64,000 nt of DNA, from assembly GCA_903850425.1 (NCBI GenBank), contig CAINLR010000093.1:55594-119593 (forward strand), in the 5' to 3' direction. Origin of the DNA: an uncultured Verrucomicrobia subdivision 3 bacterium. Its GTDB lineage: Bacteria > Verrucomicrobiota > Verrucomicrobiia > Limisphaerales > UBA11358. The notes below the pieces were generated by a model, which saw only the letters and a list, made by a program, of their open reading frames with translations, had not been told where the DNA came from and searched no databases. This document shows positions 55,608-63,868 of this stretch, piece by piece (position 1 is the stretch's first letter; each line of letters begins with the position of its first letter). The translations under genes and the position numbers were made by a program.

Positions 55608-56699
55608 TCAACGTTTCGCCGACTGTCCGGCTTCAGAAAGGAGATACACCGCAAAAGTCGCCAGCCAGTGTTCGCCTTCGTAATTGCCGCTGAAAACGAG
55701 TTTCAATCCAGCCACCGTGTGCGCGTGCGCGGCGGCTTCCAAAACTTTTCGGCGCGGATCTTCCGGCACCAAAACCGACACCACGCCTTGCATCGTCCAA
55801 GCCCGAGTCAGGTTGAGTCCAACGAGGTGCACGATGCGCGCGTCGGTGAGGTCGCTCACTTCCGCCGCCGTGGCCCAGGCACCGAGTTTGCCAGCGTGCA
55901 GGCCCGGCAGATAGCCATCCAGCCAGCAAGAGAATTCATCGCGCGACAACACGCGCCGCATCAGATCAGCCACGTTTAAGCCGGGCGAGAAAAAGTCTTC
56001 GCCGGAAGGCTCGTAGCTCGTCGGATAATCGCGGTCAGCGGAATAATAACTTTTCGCGCGCGCCACGATGAGTTGCTCCAACTCGGTGTTACCAACCGTG
56101 CGGGCGTAATCCAGAATTTGCGCCAGGGCGAACGCCGTGTCGGGATGCACGCCCGTGCGAATAGGATACGTCAGGCGCGGCAGATAATCCTTCGTCAACG
56201 CCACGAGTTTTTGCTCCAGCGGCGCGAGGTTCTGCGCCCACTGCTGCGAGTCAGGATCATTCCAGGCGTGCAATTCCGCTGCGAGCCGCAGCGCCCAGGC
56301 CCAGCCATACATGCGTTCAAAACTGCGGTTATCCTTCGGCTCAAAGTAGGCGGCTTCGCTGGCGAGATTCGCTGCGGTCAGGTGTGCGGCGAGCCGCGTG
56401 CGGATTTCCGGGGCGTTCGTCATGCCGGGAAATTGCCGCAGTAAACGCACCAGCATCCAGTGGCCATGCACGGAGGAATGCCAATCGAAGCACCCGAAGA
56501 AAGCCGGATGCATCGCGCGCGGTGATTTCAAATCCTGCGCGCCCGCCAGCACTTCGCCCGGTTTGTTGGGATACTCGCGATCCAATCCCGCCAGTGCCAG
56601 CCGAGCGAATTTGTCGGCGTGGGCCGTGTCAAGCGCCGGGAACTCAGCAGCGGTAACAAGCGTGTGGGCCATAAAAATCAGGAGGAGCAGGGGTTTCAT
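55608..56699 (-). CDS. Exported DUF2891-family protein
   Basis: This 363-residue protein has a signal peptide (1-17) and the DUF2891 hallmarks FGCFDWHSSVHGHWMLVRLLR (about 68-88), MYGWAWALRLAAEL and the C-terminal NYEGEHWLATFAVYLL. The fold is probably an alpha/alpha barrel like those of glycan-processing enzymes. The family's reaction is not known to me. It is the first gene of a two-gene unit with the GNAT gene. Confidence 0.85.
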   Translation of the reverse strand: MKPLLLLIFMAHTLVTAAEFPALDTAHADKFARLALAGLDREYPNKPGEVLAGAQDLKSPRAMHPAFFGCFDWHSSVHGHWMLVRLLRQFPGMTNAPEIRTRLAAHLTAANLASEAAYFEPKDNRSFERMYGWAWALRLAAELHAWNDPDSQQWAQNLAPLEQKLVALTKDYLPRLTYPIRTGVHPDTAFALAQILDYARTVGNTELEQLIVARAKSYYSADRDYPTSYEPSGEDFFSPGLNVADLMRRVLSRDEFSCWLDGYLPGLHAGKLGAWATAAEVSDLTDARIVHLVGLNLTRAWTMQGVVSVLVPEDPRRKVLEAAAHAHTVAGLKLVFSGNYEGEHWLATFAVYLLSEAGQSAKR

Positions 56700-56828
56700 C
56701 GTATCGCTGGCATGCGGCGCAGTATGCCCAAATGGAGCATGATTTCCAACTTTTCTCCCGCGCGAGCAAATGGGGTTTGCGGCAGCACTGCGTTGACAGC
56801 CGAACCCGAGTCGCTATGCTCGCGCGGT

Positions 56829-57524
56829 ATGAATTCAGACAATTATTCTTCCGGCATTCCGGTCATCGAATTGAACGAACAAAGCCGCGGGCGTTTCATC
56901 GCCCGGACTTATGGCCATCTCATGGGTGCCATCGCGGCGTTCACCTTGATTGAAATTTTCCTGTTTAAATCCGGACTCGCGGCAACCATCACCCAGGCGC
57001 TGCTCGGCACCTCGTGGCTGCTGGTGCTGGGCGGATTCGTCGTGGTGTCGTGGATCGCGCGGGCGGCGGCGCACCGCGCCAGCTCGGCCCTGGCGCAATA
57101 CGCCGCGCTGACTGGCTACGTCCTGGCCCAAGCCATCATCTTCGTGCCGCTGCTGTTTATCGCGGATAAATATGCGCCGGGGGCCATCACCAGCGCCGCG
57201 CTCATCACGCTGCTGGCGTTTGCGTCGCTGACGCTGCTCGTTTTTTCCACGCGGAAAGATTTTTCGTTTATGCGCAGCATTCTCATGTGGGGCGGCATCG
57301 TTGCCATGGTGCTGATCGTTGGTGGCGCGCTGTTCGGGTTTCAATTGGGCACCTTTTTCTCGGTCGGCATGATCGCGCTGGCCGGCGGAGCGATTCTCTA
57401 TGACACGTCCAACGTGCTGCATCACTACCCGGAAGACCGCTATGTCGCGGCGGCGTTGGAACTCTTCGCCTCGGTCGCGCTGATGCTCTGGTATGTGCTG
57501 CGGCTGCTGTCCTCGCGGCGTTAA
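56829..57524 (+). CDS. Bax inhibitor-1/YccA family membrane protein
   Basis: This 231-residue protein has seven membrane helices and the BI-1 (UPF0005) pattern: RTYGHLMGAIAAF in helix 1, WIARAAAHRASS in the loop, and the C-terminal ILYDTSNVLHHYPEDRYVAAALELFASVALM. Bacterial members form pH-sensitive calcium-leak channels or modulate FtsH. The ATG at 56829 is used; the frame is open upstream but that part is shared with the opposite-strand DUF2891 leader. A rho-independent terminator follows directly. Confidence 0.92.
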   Translation: MNSDNYSSGIPVIELNEQSRGRFIARTYGHLMGAIAAFTLIEIFLFKSGLAATITQALLGTSWLLVLGGFVVVSWIARAAAHRASSALAQYAALTGYVLAQAIIFVPLLFIADKYAPGAITSAALITLLAFASLTLLVFSTRKDFSFMRSILMWGGIVAMVLIVGGALFGFQLGTFFSVGMIALAGGAILYDTSNVLHHYPEDRYVAAALELFASVALMLWYVLRLLSSRR

Positions 57525-57544
57525 ACAACCTCTCAATCAAAACC

Positions 57545-57580
57545 AAGCCCGGCGTGTCCTGCGCCGGGCTTCTTGTTTTA
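57545..57580 (+). terminator. Rho-independent terminator after the BI-1 gene
   Basis: AAGCCCGGCG (57545-57554) pairs with CGCCGGGCTT (57562-57571) around a 7-nt loop, followed by the T-rich tail TCTTGTTTTA. It starts 20 bp after the stop and may also serve the convergent gene in part. Confidence 0.85.
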
Positions 57581-57613
57581 CGCCGTGAACTTCACCCATC
57601 ACAGGCGACGGGT

Positions 57614-59149
57614 TCACTTTGAATCGCGATTTGCAGCCGTAAATACGACGCGATAGTCCCGCTTCACATCGCACACGCCTGGATTTGGCATGAGAATGAA
57701 ATTTTCCGTGATCACCGGCTTCCATTCCGCGCCGGAAATGATTTTAGCATCGCGCACCCGGTGCGGCAGGAACGCGATAAACGGCCGGCCGCCGCGCTGG
57801 GAACCATTCGGGTCAACGGCCTTGAAGCTATCCGCGCCGCGATTGGGCTTGATGGAGAATGTGTAGGTGTCGCCTTTGACCGTGAGTGTCTGCTCAAAAT
57901 ACTTGGGCCGGTCAGCCATGCGCGCCGCCCAGGCCGGGTCCCCATAAAACGCCACCGTGTCGCGATCATACAACAGGCCGCGCGCATCATTCGCCGTGAG
58001 ACCGGCGGCGAGGGCTTGGTCGGTGAGTTTCACCGGCGTGGCTGAGTTAACATCAATCTTGGCTTCGGCGTTGAGCGCGGCGGGAAAGTAAGTGGCCAAT
58101 CGGAAGGTGAGCGCCTGTTCGTTGGCAAAGAAGGCCTCGTTAAACGTATAACGGCCGGGCTGGTCAATGAAGTAATCCATTACGCCCCAGCCCATGTAGC
58201 CATACCAGGTTTCCACGGTATAGCCGAGCATCTGGCAGACCCCGGCGCTGTTCATCCACGATGTCGCCATGCAGTCGGCCCGGTCAATGTGCCCCATCAG
58301 ACAATTGCCGATCGGCAGGTAAATTTTTGGATTGGGCGACGCCACCGGAAACTGCTGTTGCCGCGTGTCCAGGCCGAATAGCTTGCCGTCCGCGTGCTTG
58401 AAAAAGCCGTTGCGATAGCGGTAGCCGATCATCCAATCGTGCTCGGTGGCGTGGCCGGAGGTGACAAACAAGTCCGGCGCATAAGTGTTCAACGCATCCA
58501 CGATGGATTGCGTGGTGTCATCGGGGCCTTTCAGTTCCTTTGGCTCGCCGCCCTTGTCTTTCTTCAACATCCAGTTCTTTTGCAGTTCGCTGAAACAAAC
58601 GCCGGCTTCGATCATGTCCATTGGCAGGGTGGTGGCGGAAGCCACCTTGCGAATGGTCAGCGGCTGTTCCTGCCGCGCGATGGCCAGTGCATTCGTCGCA
58701 TCGTAGCCGGTGAGAATACCCCAGAAACAATCCGTGTAAGGATCATCATTCAATCGGCGCGTGAGCCGGTGAACTGCCGCCACAAACTCGCGCGTAACTT
58801 CCGTGGGCCGCGCCACAAAGCAGGCATAGCGCGGAAAGCCCGCGCGCAAGGCTGGCAACACTTCCGTCACGTCGTTGGTAAAAAGGATGAGCTGCGCGGA
58901 ATGCTTGGCCTTGAGCGCTTGCACAACCTGCGCCCAGCCGGCGTCCGACGCGGTCGGGGCGGAAACCACCACGGCATAGTTCTCTGAAGCGTCGCTGGCG
59001 ATCGACGGGAACAGCCACGCTGCGAAAAACAACCCGGCAAATTGGAGTGTTCGGACTGCGCGGCGGACAGCCTCAGCACTGCGCCGCCGGGTGCGTCCCG
59101 AAGTGGTTGCGAAGGCCTTGCCGTGTTGATTTCCGATCTTTGTGTTCAT
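57614..59149 (-). CDS. Exported protein, possible clan-CD (gingipain-like) cysteine peptidase
   Basis: The 511-residue product has a basic leader with a hydrophobic core (about 36-50) ending near A-S-D-A. Two motifs stand out: DLFVTSGHATEHDW with H233, and IYLPIGNCLMGHID with C283. The 50-residue spacing, each residue following a hydrophobic strand, is what clan-CD peptidases (caspase, legumain, gingipain C25) show for their His-Cys dyad. An N-terminal Rossmann-like half (60-160) precedes it. I cannot name the family, and the peptidase call is an inference from the dyad alone. It is convergent with the BI-1 gene. Confidence 0.7.
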   Translation of the reverse strand: MNTKIGNQHGKAFATTSGRTRRRSAEAVRRAVRTLQFAGLFFAAWLFPSIASDASENYAVVVSAPTASDAGWAQVVQALKAKHSAQLILFTNDVTEVLPALRAGFPRYACFVARPTEVTREFVAAVHRLTRRLNDDPYTDCFWGILTGYDATNALAIARQEQPLTIRKVASATTLPMDMIEAGVCFSELQKNWMLKKDKGGEPKELKGPDDTTQSIVDALNTYAPDLFVTSGHATEHDWMIGYRYRNGFFKHADGKLFGLDTRQQQFPVASPNPKIYLPIGNCLMGHIDRADCMATSWMNSAGVCQMLGYTVETWYGYMGWGVMDYFIDQPGRYTFNEAFFANEQALTFRLATYFPAALNAEAKIDVNSATPVKLTDQALAAGLTANDARGLLYDRDTVAFYGDPAWAARMADRPKYFEQTLTVKGDTYTFSIKPNRGADSFKAVDPNGSQRGGRPFIAFLPHRVRDAKIISGAEWKPVITENFILMPNPGVCDVKRDYRVVFTAANRDSK

Positions 59150-59427
59150 GGTTATGTCGCGGACCGTCGCGGGCGGGCAGCGGCATGATCCTACATGGTC
59201 CCCGCGTCCGCCAGCGGTTTGTAGCGGACTGGGGCAACGTCACATCGAACACCCGCATCTCGCGAGACCCCGTCAGATCGCCAATCCCGCCGCGCTGGAT
59301 TGGATGCAAGGAATCCAGAGGCTGATGAGGAACGTGCTTGAGTGGATTCGTGAACGTGAGCACACAGCCGGCAAGGTCGGGATGGCCACAACCTCGGCCG
59401 TTGACCGAATGGAAGCGCGTTGCCATT
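59150..59427. other. Upstream region, no supported gene
   Basis: Short frames exist on both strands. A minus frame reading LKHVPHQPLDSLHPIQRGG and GIGDLTGSREMRVFDVTLPQ looks protein-like and may be another relic, but no family was recognised. Confidence 0.35.
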
Positions 59428-59886
59428 TCAAAACGGACAGTCAATCTCGGTTGGTATGACTTTCAACCAACTCTCCAAGGCCTGAAGCAACACCACTCCG
59501 TCGGCCGCTGGCTGGTTCACAAAATTTTGGAGAATGGTGATGGTGACACCCCAGACGGCCGCCAGCGGCGGTAACAGCGCGTCCTCCAGCGCCACCGGTT
59601 CGGGCAGACGGCTCTCTACCGCCAACGCGCGGCTGACGGCGTGGGCGGCATCGAGCAGCGGACCGCGCGCTTCATCGGCCATCTCGCCATCCGTGAGCAG
59701 GCGGGCCATCTTGAGTTTACGCCCGGCCAGGTCGCGGTGCGCTTTGGCGCGGGCAAGTTCCGCCGCGCTCAACGGCGACAATGTTTCCGCCACCGGATGC
59801 AAGGGACGCGATGCACGGCTCACCGGCGCAATCAACCCGGCGGCGATCAGCCGTTCCAAGGCTTCGTGCGTGGCGCGATCCAGCAC
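59428..59886 (-). pseudogene. C-terminal remnant of a large protein, perhaps an SNF2-type helicase
   Basis: The 152-codon frame begins at a GTG with no ribosome site. The similarity-like sequence runs a few more codons upstream (SSVAPVRLEV) to a stop near 59960. It reads VLDRATHEALERLIAAGLI, then L-S-P-L-S-A-A-E-L-A-R-A-K, RKLKMARLLTDG and RALAVESRLPEP, with no start-type N-terminus and a helical composition. I associate this ending with the C-terminus of long SNF2-like helicases from related phyla, from memory only. A truncated pseudogene is more likely than a genuine small protein. Confidence 0.45.
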
Positions 59887-59982
59887 TTCCAGCCGAACGG
59901 GCGCGACGGATGAGACAATTGTGGCTGGCTGCCAGCACCCGCATCACTTCCCCTCAAAATCTCCTGGCGGCATGATTCATGC

Positions 59983-60171
59983 AACGATGCGATAGCCGCG
60001 CTGCCCGCCAGGCAGCCGGAGATTGCGGATGATCCAATGCAGTTATTGGTCTTGCACCAAATGATGGTGCTCAGAAGACCAGAAGCCCGAGGCGTAATAC
60101 TCCTTGAACGCCGAGCGCGCGAGTGCGAGTCGGTGCTGACGGACTTCGGAAGTTTCTAGCGTTGCGTTCAC
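59983..60171 (-). pseudogene. Broken small gene relic
   Basis: A GTG at 60171 opens a 42-codon frame reading VRQHRLALARSAFKEYYASG and FWSSEHHHLVQDQ, then a stop at 60043-60045. Just beyond, another frame continues IIRNLRLPGGQRGYRIVA. Together they look like the start and middle of a helical protein of 80-100 residues broken by mutation. With the fragment at 59428 this makes the stretch a cluster of decayed genes. Confidence 0.45.
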
Positions 60172-60274
60172 GGGGCTGAAACGAAACCGTTTTCAAAAAG
60201 CGGCCAACTCAAGATGCGCTTGCTTCGCCCGGCCGCAAAGGGTTTCATTCCCGCCCAGCAACCACCGCGCACTT

Positions 60275-61285
60275 ATGCAAAACATTATTAGGTTTCGGCC
60301 AACATCTTTCATCCGCATTTTTTCCACGCTGCTCGTCACGCTGCTGGCGCTGCCCGCCGGGGCCGCGCCCACGGATGACGTTTATCTCCTCGGCCCCGAC
60401 TCGCAAGCGCATGATGGCGTGCCGCATGGCCAGGTCATCGGCCCGCTCACACTCGCCAGCGGGGTCTTCACCAACACCACGCGCCACTATTGGATTTACG
60501 TCCCCGCGCAATACGACCGCACCCAGCCCGCCTGCCTCATGATTTTTCAGGACGGCCACGCTTTCCTCAATACCAACGGTGACTATCGTGTGCCAAATGT
60601 TTTCGACAACTTGATTTACCGTCGCGAAATGCCCGTGACCATTGGCGTCTTCATCAATCCCGGCCACACGCCCGCGCAGCCGGAATCTTCCTCGACCAAC
60701 TGGGGCGATGACATTAATGGCCGCGCCACGGAATACAATGCGCTGAATGACATTTACGCAAAGCTCATCGTGAACGAACTTCTGCCCGCGCTGGAAAAGG
60801 ATTACAACCTCTCGAAAAATCCCGCCGACCGCGCCATCGCCGGCGCGAGTTCCGGGGCGATTTGCGCGTTCACCGTTGCGTGGCAGCGGCCCGATCAATT
60901 CCGCAAGGTCATCAGCACCATTGGCAGTTTTACCAACATTCGCGGTGGCCATGCTTATCCCGATTTCATCCGCGCGAACGAACCCAAACCCATCCGAATT
61001 TTTCTGCAAGACGGTTCAAATGACAATCGCGGCACCCGTCGCGGCCAAAGTGCCTACGATCCAAAATGGGATTGGCACGCCCAAAATATCAAAATGGCTG
61101 CCGCGCTGACCGAGAAAGGCTACGACCTGAATTATTGCTGGGGCATCGGCACGCACTCGAACAAACAAGGCGGTGCGATGCTGCCCGAAATGCTCCGCTG
61201 GCTCTGGCGCGATTATCCCCGCCCCGATGACCCGCAAAATGACAGCAACCGCAAACTTTTTGTGCCGATGGCGAGTCGGCCGTAA
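60275..61285 (+). CDS. Exported alpha/beta-hydrolase esterase (CE1/esterase-D type)
   Basis: This 336-residue protein has a signal peptide (1-31). The catalytic serine S192 lies in AGASSGAICAF (nucleophile elbow), and a histidine in W-G-I-G-T-H-S-N-K-Q-G (about 302) completes the triad with an Asp near FLQDGSNDNRG. The layout HYWIYVPAQYD, LMIFQDGHAF and GVFINPG is typical of the enterochelin-esterase or feruloyl-esterase-like CE1 group found beside glycan-degrading genes. It may remove acyl groups from plant cell-wall polymers; the substrate is unproven. Confidence 0.88.
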   Translation: MQNIIRFRPTSFIRIFSTLLVTLLALPAGAAPTDDVYLLGPDSQAHDGVPHGQVIGPLTLASGVFTNTTRHYWIYVPAQYDRTQPACLMIFQDGHAFLNTNGDYRVPNVFDNLIYRREMPVTIGVFINPGHTPAQPESSSTNWGDDINGRATEYNALNDIYAKLIVNELLPALEKDYNLSKNPADRAIAGASSGAICAFTVAWQRPDQFRKVISTIGSFTNIRGGHAYPDFIRANEPKPIRIFLQDGSNDNRGTRRGQSAYDPKWDWHAQNIKMAAALTEKGYDLNYCWGIGTHSNKQGGAMLPEMLRWLWRDYPRPDDPQNDSNRKLFVPMASRP

Positions 61286-61314
61286 AGAATCACTGCTGCA
61301 CCGAACCGCCGCGC

Positions 61315-61349
61315 TTAACCACGGATGGGCACCGCTGGACACGGAATCA
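61315..61349. repeat. Reverse-orientation CCACGGATGG simple repeat
   Basis: TTAACCACGGATGGGCACCG followed by CTGGACACGGAATC is the complement of the words seen at 34536-34572, with a few changes. It occurs between the esterase stop and the aminotransferase terminator. Confidence 0.5.
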
Positions 61350-61423
61350 AACGGGGTTGCCACGCACTGCGCGAACTGTCGCGAATCCCGAAGGGCGCTA
61401 AGCCTGCCCTGCAACCAAAGACA

Positions 61424-61447
61424 AAGGCCGCGATTGCTCGCGGCCTT
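61424..61447 (-). terminator. Rho-independent terminator of the aminotransferase gene
   Basis: AAGGCCGCG (61424-61432) and CGCGGCCTT (61439-61447) form a perfect 9-bp stem with a 6-nt loop. On the minus strand it is followed by a T/G-rich tail. It lies about 20 bp past the stop at 61467. Confidence 0.7.
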
Positions 61448-61466
61448 CGTGATTCGCTGGAAAAAT

Positions 61467-62642
61467 TTATTTCACCAGCGTCCGGCAGAATTTGTCGAGG
61501 CGCTCCAGCCCTTTCTCAATGTTCGCCAGGCTTGTTGCGTAGCTCAGGCGGATGTAATCGTCCGCGCCGAAGGCGATGCCGGGCACGGCGGCGACTTTTT
61601 CCTGCTCCAGCAATTTCGCGCAGAACTCGGCGGACTTGAGCCCGGTCTGGGAAATGTTCGGGAATAGATAGAACGCGCCCTTGGCGTTCACGCAGGTGAG
61701 CCCGGGAATGGAATTCAACTTCGCGTGCGCGTAGCGGCGGCGCTTATCATATTCCGCGAGCCAGACTGGCAGATGTTCTTGCGAGCCGTTGAGTGCGGCG
61801 ACGCCGCCTTTTTGAGCGAACGACGTCGGGTTGCTCGTGCTGTGGCTTTGCACGGCGTCAATGGCTTTGGCAATCGGCTCCGGCGCGGCGAGAAAACCCA
61901 GCCGCCAGCCGGTCATGGAATACGCTTTCGCCAAACCGTGGACGATGATGGTGTGGTCGTAATGCGCTTGCGAGAAGCTCGCGACGCTCTTTACCTTCGC
62001 GCCGTCGTAGAGCAGGTGTTCGTAGATTTCGTCGCTCATGATGAGCACGTTTTTCTCCACGCAGATGTCGCCGAGCGCTTTGGTTTCCTCCGGCGTATAA
62101 ACGGAGCCGGTCGGATTGCTCGGCGAATTCAAGATGAACAGACGCGTGTTCGGCGTGATGGCGGCGCGCAATTGCTCTGGCGTCACCTTGAATTCCGTCT
62201 TGTCGGTCGTCTGCAAAATCACCGGCTTCGCGCCCGCGAGCTTGACCATCTCGGGATAGCTCAACCAATACGGCGCGGGGATGATGACTTCGTCGCCCGC
62301 CTCGCACGTCGCGAGAATGACGTTGTAGCAGGAATGTTTGCCGCCGCACGACACGATGATTTGGGACGGTTTGTAAGTGAGGCCGTTCTCGCGCAGAAAT
62401 TTGGCGGCGATGGCCTCGCGCAATTCGGGAATGCCGGCGCTCGGCGTGTATTTGGTGAAGCCGGCAGCGAGCGCCTTGGCGCAGGCGTCCTTGATGTGCT
62501 GCGGCGTGTCGAAATCCGGTTCGCCGGCCCCGAAGCCGACCACATCTTCGCCGGCGGCTTTCATCGCCTTGGCTTTGGAATCAATGGCTAGAGTGAGGGA
62601 CGGCGCGAGCGACGCGGCGCGCTGAGAGATTTTGTAATTCAT
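61467..62642 (-). CDS. Class I aspartate aminotransferase (type Ib)
   Basis: This 391-residue PLP enzyme transfers the amino group of aspartate to 2-oxoglutarate and often doubles as prephenate aminotransferase in this subgroup. The PLP lysine is K239 in HGLAKAYSMTGWRLG. N176 in SPSNPTGS, D204 in MSDEIYEH and R247 complete the cofactor site. The substrate-binding Arg is in YIRLSYATS near the C-terminus. The length and the start SQRAASLAPSLTLAI are typical of the thermophilic/Bacillus-type AspB family. It is a single-gene unit followed by a clear terminator. Confidence 0.93.
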   Translation of the reverse strand: MNYKISQRAASLAPSLTLAIDSKAKAMKAAGEDVVGFGAGEPDFDTPQHIKDACAKALAAGFTKYTPSAGIPELREAIAAKFLRENGLTYKPSQIIVSCGGKHSCYNVILATCEAGDEVIIPAPYWLSYPEMVKLAGAKPVILQTTDKTEFKVTPEQLRAAITPNTRLFILNSPSNPTGSVYTPEETKALGDICVEKNVLIMSDEIYEHLLYDGAKVKSVASFSQAHYDHTIIVHGLAKAYSMTGWRLGFLAAPEPIAKAIDAVQSHSTSNPTSFAQKGGVAALNGSQEHLPVWLAEYDKRRRYAHAKLNSIPGLTCVNAKGAFYLFPNISQTGLKSAEFCAKLLEQEKVAAVPGIAFGADDYIRLSYATSLANIEKGLERLDKFCRTLVK

Positions 62643-62989
62643 AAGTGAGCGGGATGGTTTTTGAACGGCCCAATTTTACGGCCAACAGCGTTCCGTGCAA
62701 GAATGGAATTGCCTGTTCACGCGTTGGCTGTGGCGGCAGGTTCCATCGCTTTATGTATAAGAATGGTTGCAAAATCAAACGGGCAGCCGCTTGCCGTTTT
62801 ATCGCAGTCACAATCGCCTGCGTCCTCAAGCGATGGGGCGGGCTGCGCAAGATCGCAATCAATATCTCCATTTCCATTATGACGAAGGCTATTCGCCTTA
62901 GAGTCAGCCCGCTGGAAAAAGAGATTCCCTGATTGCTTGCGGCGAAGGAAAATCTTGTTAAACCATCCAAACAGCCTTATCAAATCTCC
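62643..62989. other. Intergenic region, nothing recognised
   Basis: About 350 bp between the divergent aminotransferase and zinc-ribbon genes. Small frames on both strands lack convincing starts or motifs. Promoters for both genes are expected here. Confidence 0.4.
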
Positions 62990-63202
62990 ATGAGCGAATT
63001 CAAATTTGAGTGTTCACACTGCAAACAGCACCTGGCCTGCGATGAACAGTTCTCCGGGAGGCAAATTCAGTGTCCCGGCTGTAATACCCTGATCCGCATT
63101 CCCTCCGTTCCGGGGAAAACCGTCCATTATCAGCCGGAATCAGGCATGACTTGGGCCACCCATGTTCCCAAGCCCCCGCAAAACCGAATATCCGCTGGAT
63201 AA
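62990..63202 (+). CDS. Short zinc-ribbon protein, possibly a truncated gene
   Basis: The 70-residue product has a CxxC-x(n)-CxxC zinc ribbon: C9 and C12 in ECSHCKQHL, C28 and C31 in QCPGCNTLIRIP. It continues with a Pro-containing stretch (GMTWATHVPKPPQNR) and stops. In related bacteria such ribbons usually head longer proteins with a linker and further domains, so this may be the surviving N-terminus of a frameshifted gene. The stretch to 63417 holds no obvious continuation. Confidence 0.6.
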   Translation: MSEFKFECSHCKQHLACDEQFSGRQIQCPGCNTLIRIPSVPGKTVHYQPESGMTWATHVPKPPQNRISAG

Positions 63203-63417
63203 TCCTTCCCGAGCTCCAGGAGATTGGACCCGGCGTGCTCAGCGAGCGGGTTGACTCCGTTCGTGGTGCGATCCAAAACCAGGACGTTTCATCATGGGTT
63301 CACCCGACGCCAGCACCCGGCTCAAAATGTTTTTCCCACTTCCTGTTATCCATTCTTTTTGGGCTTCGGTAAAAGGTGATTTGGCGCAAAAGAATAAACC
63401 CAGCGACAAATCCAAAC
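63203..63417. other. No supported gene
   Basis: About 215 bp between the zinc-ribbon stop and the interrupted minus-strand gene. A plus-strand frame overlapping 63151-63372 has no motif. It could be decayed coding sequence. Confidence 0.3.
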
Positions 63418-63868
63418 TCAAGGGGCAGGGAACGCGTTTTGCGGCGGAGCCGACCAGATGGCGCCCGCAAAAGTGAACCCACAGAACGGCAGCTTCGCGG
63501 GGTCGAAACCTTCGCGTGAACACTTCAACGCAGAGTCGTAGTTGGTAATGGGAGGAATGTCCCTCACAACACCACGCAGTTTGTTGCTGATAAGCATTTC
63601 AGAACGGGAATGCCGGGCGATGCGAGTATCGTCGGTTATCCAATCCCAGATTTTGGCGTCAACGACGTCATATCCAGCGCGCATTTTGGCACGTTCTGGG
63701 TCCACCACACCTTCCATCCCCTTTCGGCTGACTAAGACAATTCCCACATACCGGTTGGTTGAAATGTCTGGAAGATTCATTTCTCGCAGAACATGGGCTA
63801 ATCTCAGCGTCAAGGTTGAGTATCGGCTTAAATCGCTCGCTTCGATCGGCCAGTTCTTCCAGCTAGTG
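63418..63868 (-). pseudogene. Hypothetical gene truncated by an IS630-like insertion
   Basis: The reading frame continues rightward to an ATG at 63894, but its first nine or ten codons lie inside the terminal sequence of the insertion element. The host part begins about at SWKNWPIEASDLSRYS. The protein (about 148 host residues) contains TNRYVGIVLVSRKGMEGV and VVDAKIWDWITDDTRIARHS, soluble and without a family I recognise. The original N-terminus must lie on the far side of the element, outside the window. The insertion supplies a new in-frame start codon by chance. Confidence 0.6.

Noticed and set aside
59534..59995. 153-codon plus-strand ORF
   Set aside because: Ser/Arg/Ala-rich shadow of the minus-strand remnant, which has the more protein-like composition.
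62645..62932. 95-codon plus-strand ORF upstream of the zinc-ribbon gene
   Set aside because: No ribosome site or motif; it overlaps the expected promoter of the divergent aminotransferase gene.
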